Positions 6,443 through 6,613 of a stretch of 6,613 bases of DNA are shown one piece after another. The DNA is from Chromatiales bacterium. Lineage in GTDB: Bacteria > Pseudomonadota > Gammaproteobacteria > Chromatiales > Chromatiaceae. Position 1 is the stretch's first letter. Every line of letters begins with the position of its first letter. Location of the stretch: NCBI GenBank assembly GCA_024639625.1, contig JAHEIA010000181.1, forward strand, positions 1-6,613, written 5' to 3'. Below the pieces are notes generated by a model. That model saw only the letters and a program-made list of their open reading frames with translations, made no database searches and was not told the origin of the DNA. The position numbers and the translations under genes are program-made.

Positions 6443-6613
6443 AACAGTGGTAACAGCGGCCGCTTGACGAGGACCGTTCCGTAACCGGAACTCGGGGGAT
6501 CGAAGTGTGCCGTCTCCCCACTCTGCGGCGGGTCAGGATTTGGGAAATGCCGACGGGAGCGGATCGTCACTTGCCTAACGATGTCACCGGGAATTGAAAG
6601 GCGCTCCAGCATA

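Noticed and set aside
2303..6537. CCTGACCC (2303-2310) and GGGTCAGG (6530-6537) as terminal inverted repeats of a mobile element
   Set aside because: An eight-base match is expected by chance in a window of this size. No transposase lies between, and the enclosed genes look like ordinary chromosome genes.

Overview
The window is GC-rich, densely coding bacterial DNA with every recognised gene on the + strand. Family content (an NADH-dehydrogenase-type proton-channel subunit, an LCIB-type carbonic anhydrase-like protein, DUF3096, an HdeD/DUF308 membrane protein, a long AsmA protein, a DUF3179 relic) suggests a Gram-negative proteobacterium. An autotrophic or chemolithoautotrophic gammaproteobacterium would fit, because LCIB-type proteins belong to inorganic-carbon metabolism. 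The taxonomic guess is inference; no marker gene is present.

Layout. (1) Bases 3-218 hold the last 71 codons of a NuoM-like membrane subunit cut by the left edge. (2) After a 259-base gap, 478-1623 encodes a 381-residue protein with the metal-site pattern of the LCIB/theta carbonic anhydrase family: C52-x-D54, H104 and C131, with arginines at 118-119. (3) Small membrane gene 1835-1966 (43 residues, DUF3096) has a clear ribosome binding site. (4) Bases 1967-2393 are a 427-base stretch with no supported gene. (5) HdeD-family membrane protein, 2394-2996, starts behind a strong AAGGAGG. (6) AsmA-family protein, 996 residues, 3060-6050, is the largest gene. (7) A DUF3179 fragment lies at about 6116-6442; it has no usable start before the conserved region, a damaged Cys motif and an early stop. 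(8) The last ~170 bases contain nothing recognisable, apart from an unassigned minus-strand open frame that runs off the right edge.

How the parts may work together. The most interesting pair is the NuoM-type subunit followed by the LCIB-like protein instead of nuoN. Known energy-coupled CO2 uptake systems pair a carbonic-anhydrase-like protein with a NuoL/M/NdhF-type proton channel (DabA with DabB in chemoautotrophs; CupA/CupB with specialised NDH-1 complexes in cyanobacteria). Here a different carbonic anhydrase fold family sits next to such a subunit, so a DAB-like CO2-hydrating pump built on an LCIB-type enzyme is a reasonable hypothesis. It rests on adjacency and motifs only, since the upstream part of the locus lies outside the window. 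The remaining genes (DUF3096, HdeD, AsmA, DUF3179) look like envelope or stress functions with no evident link to carbon uptake.
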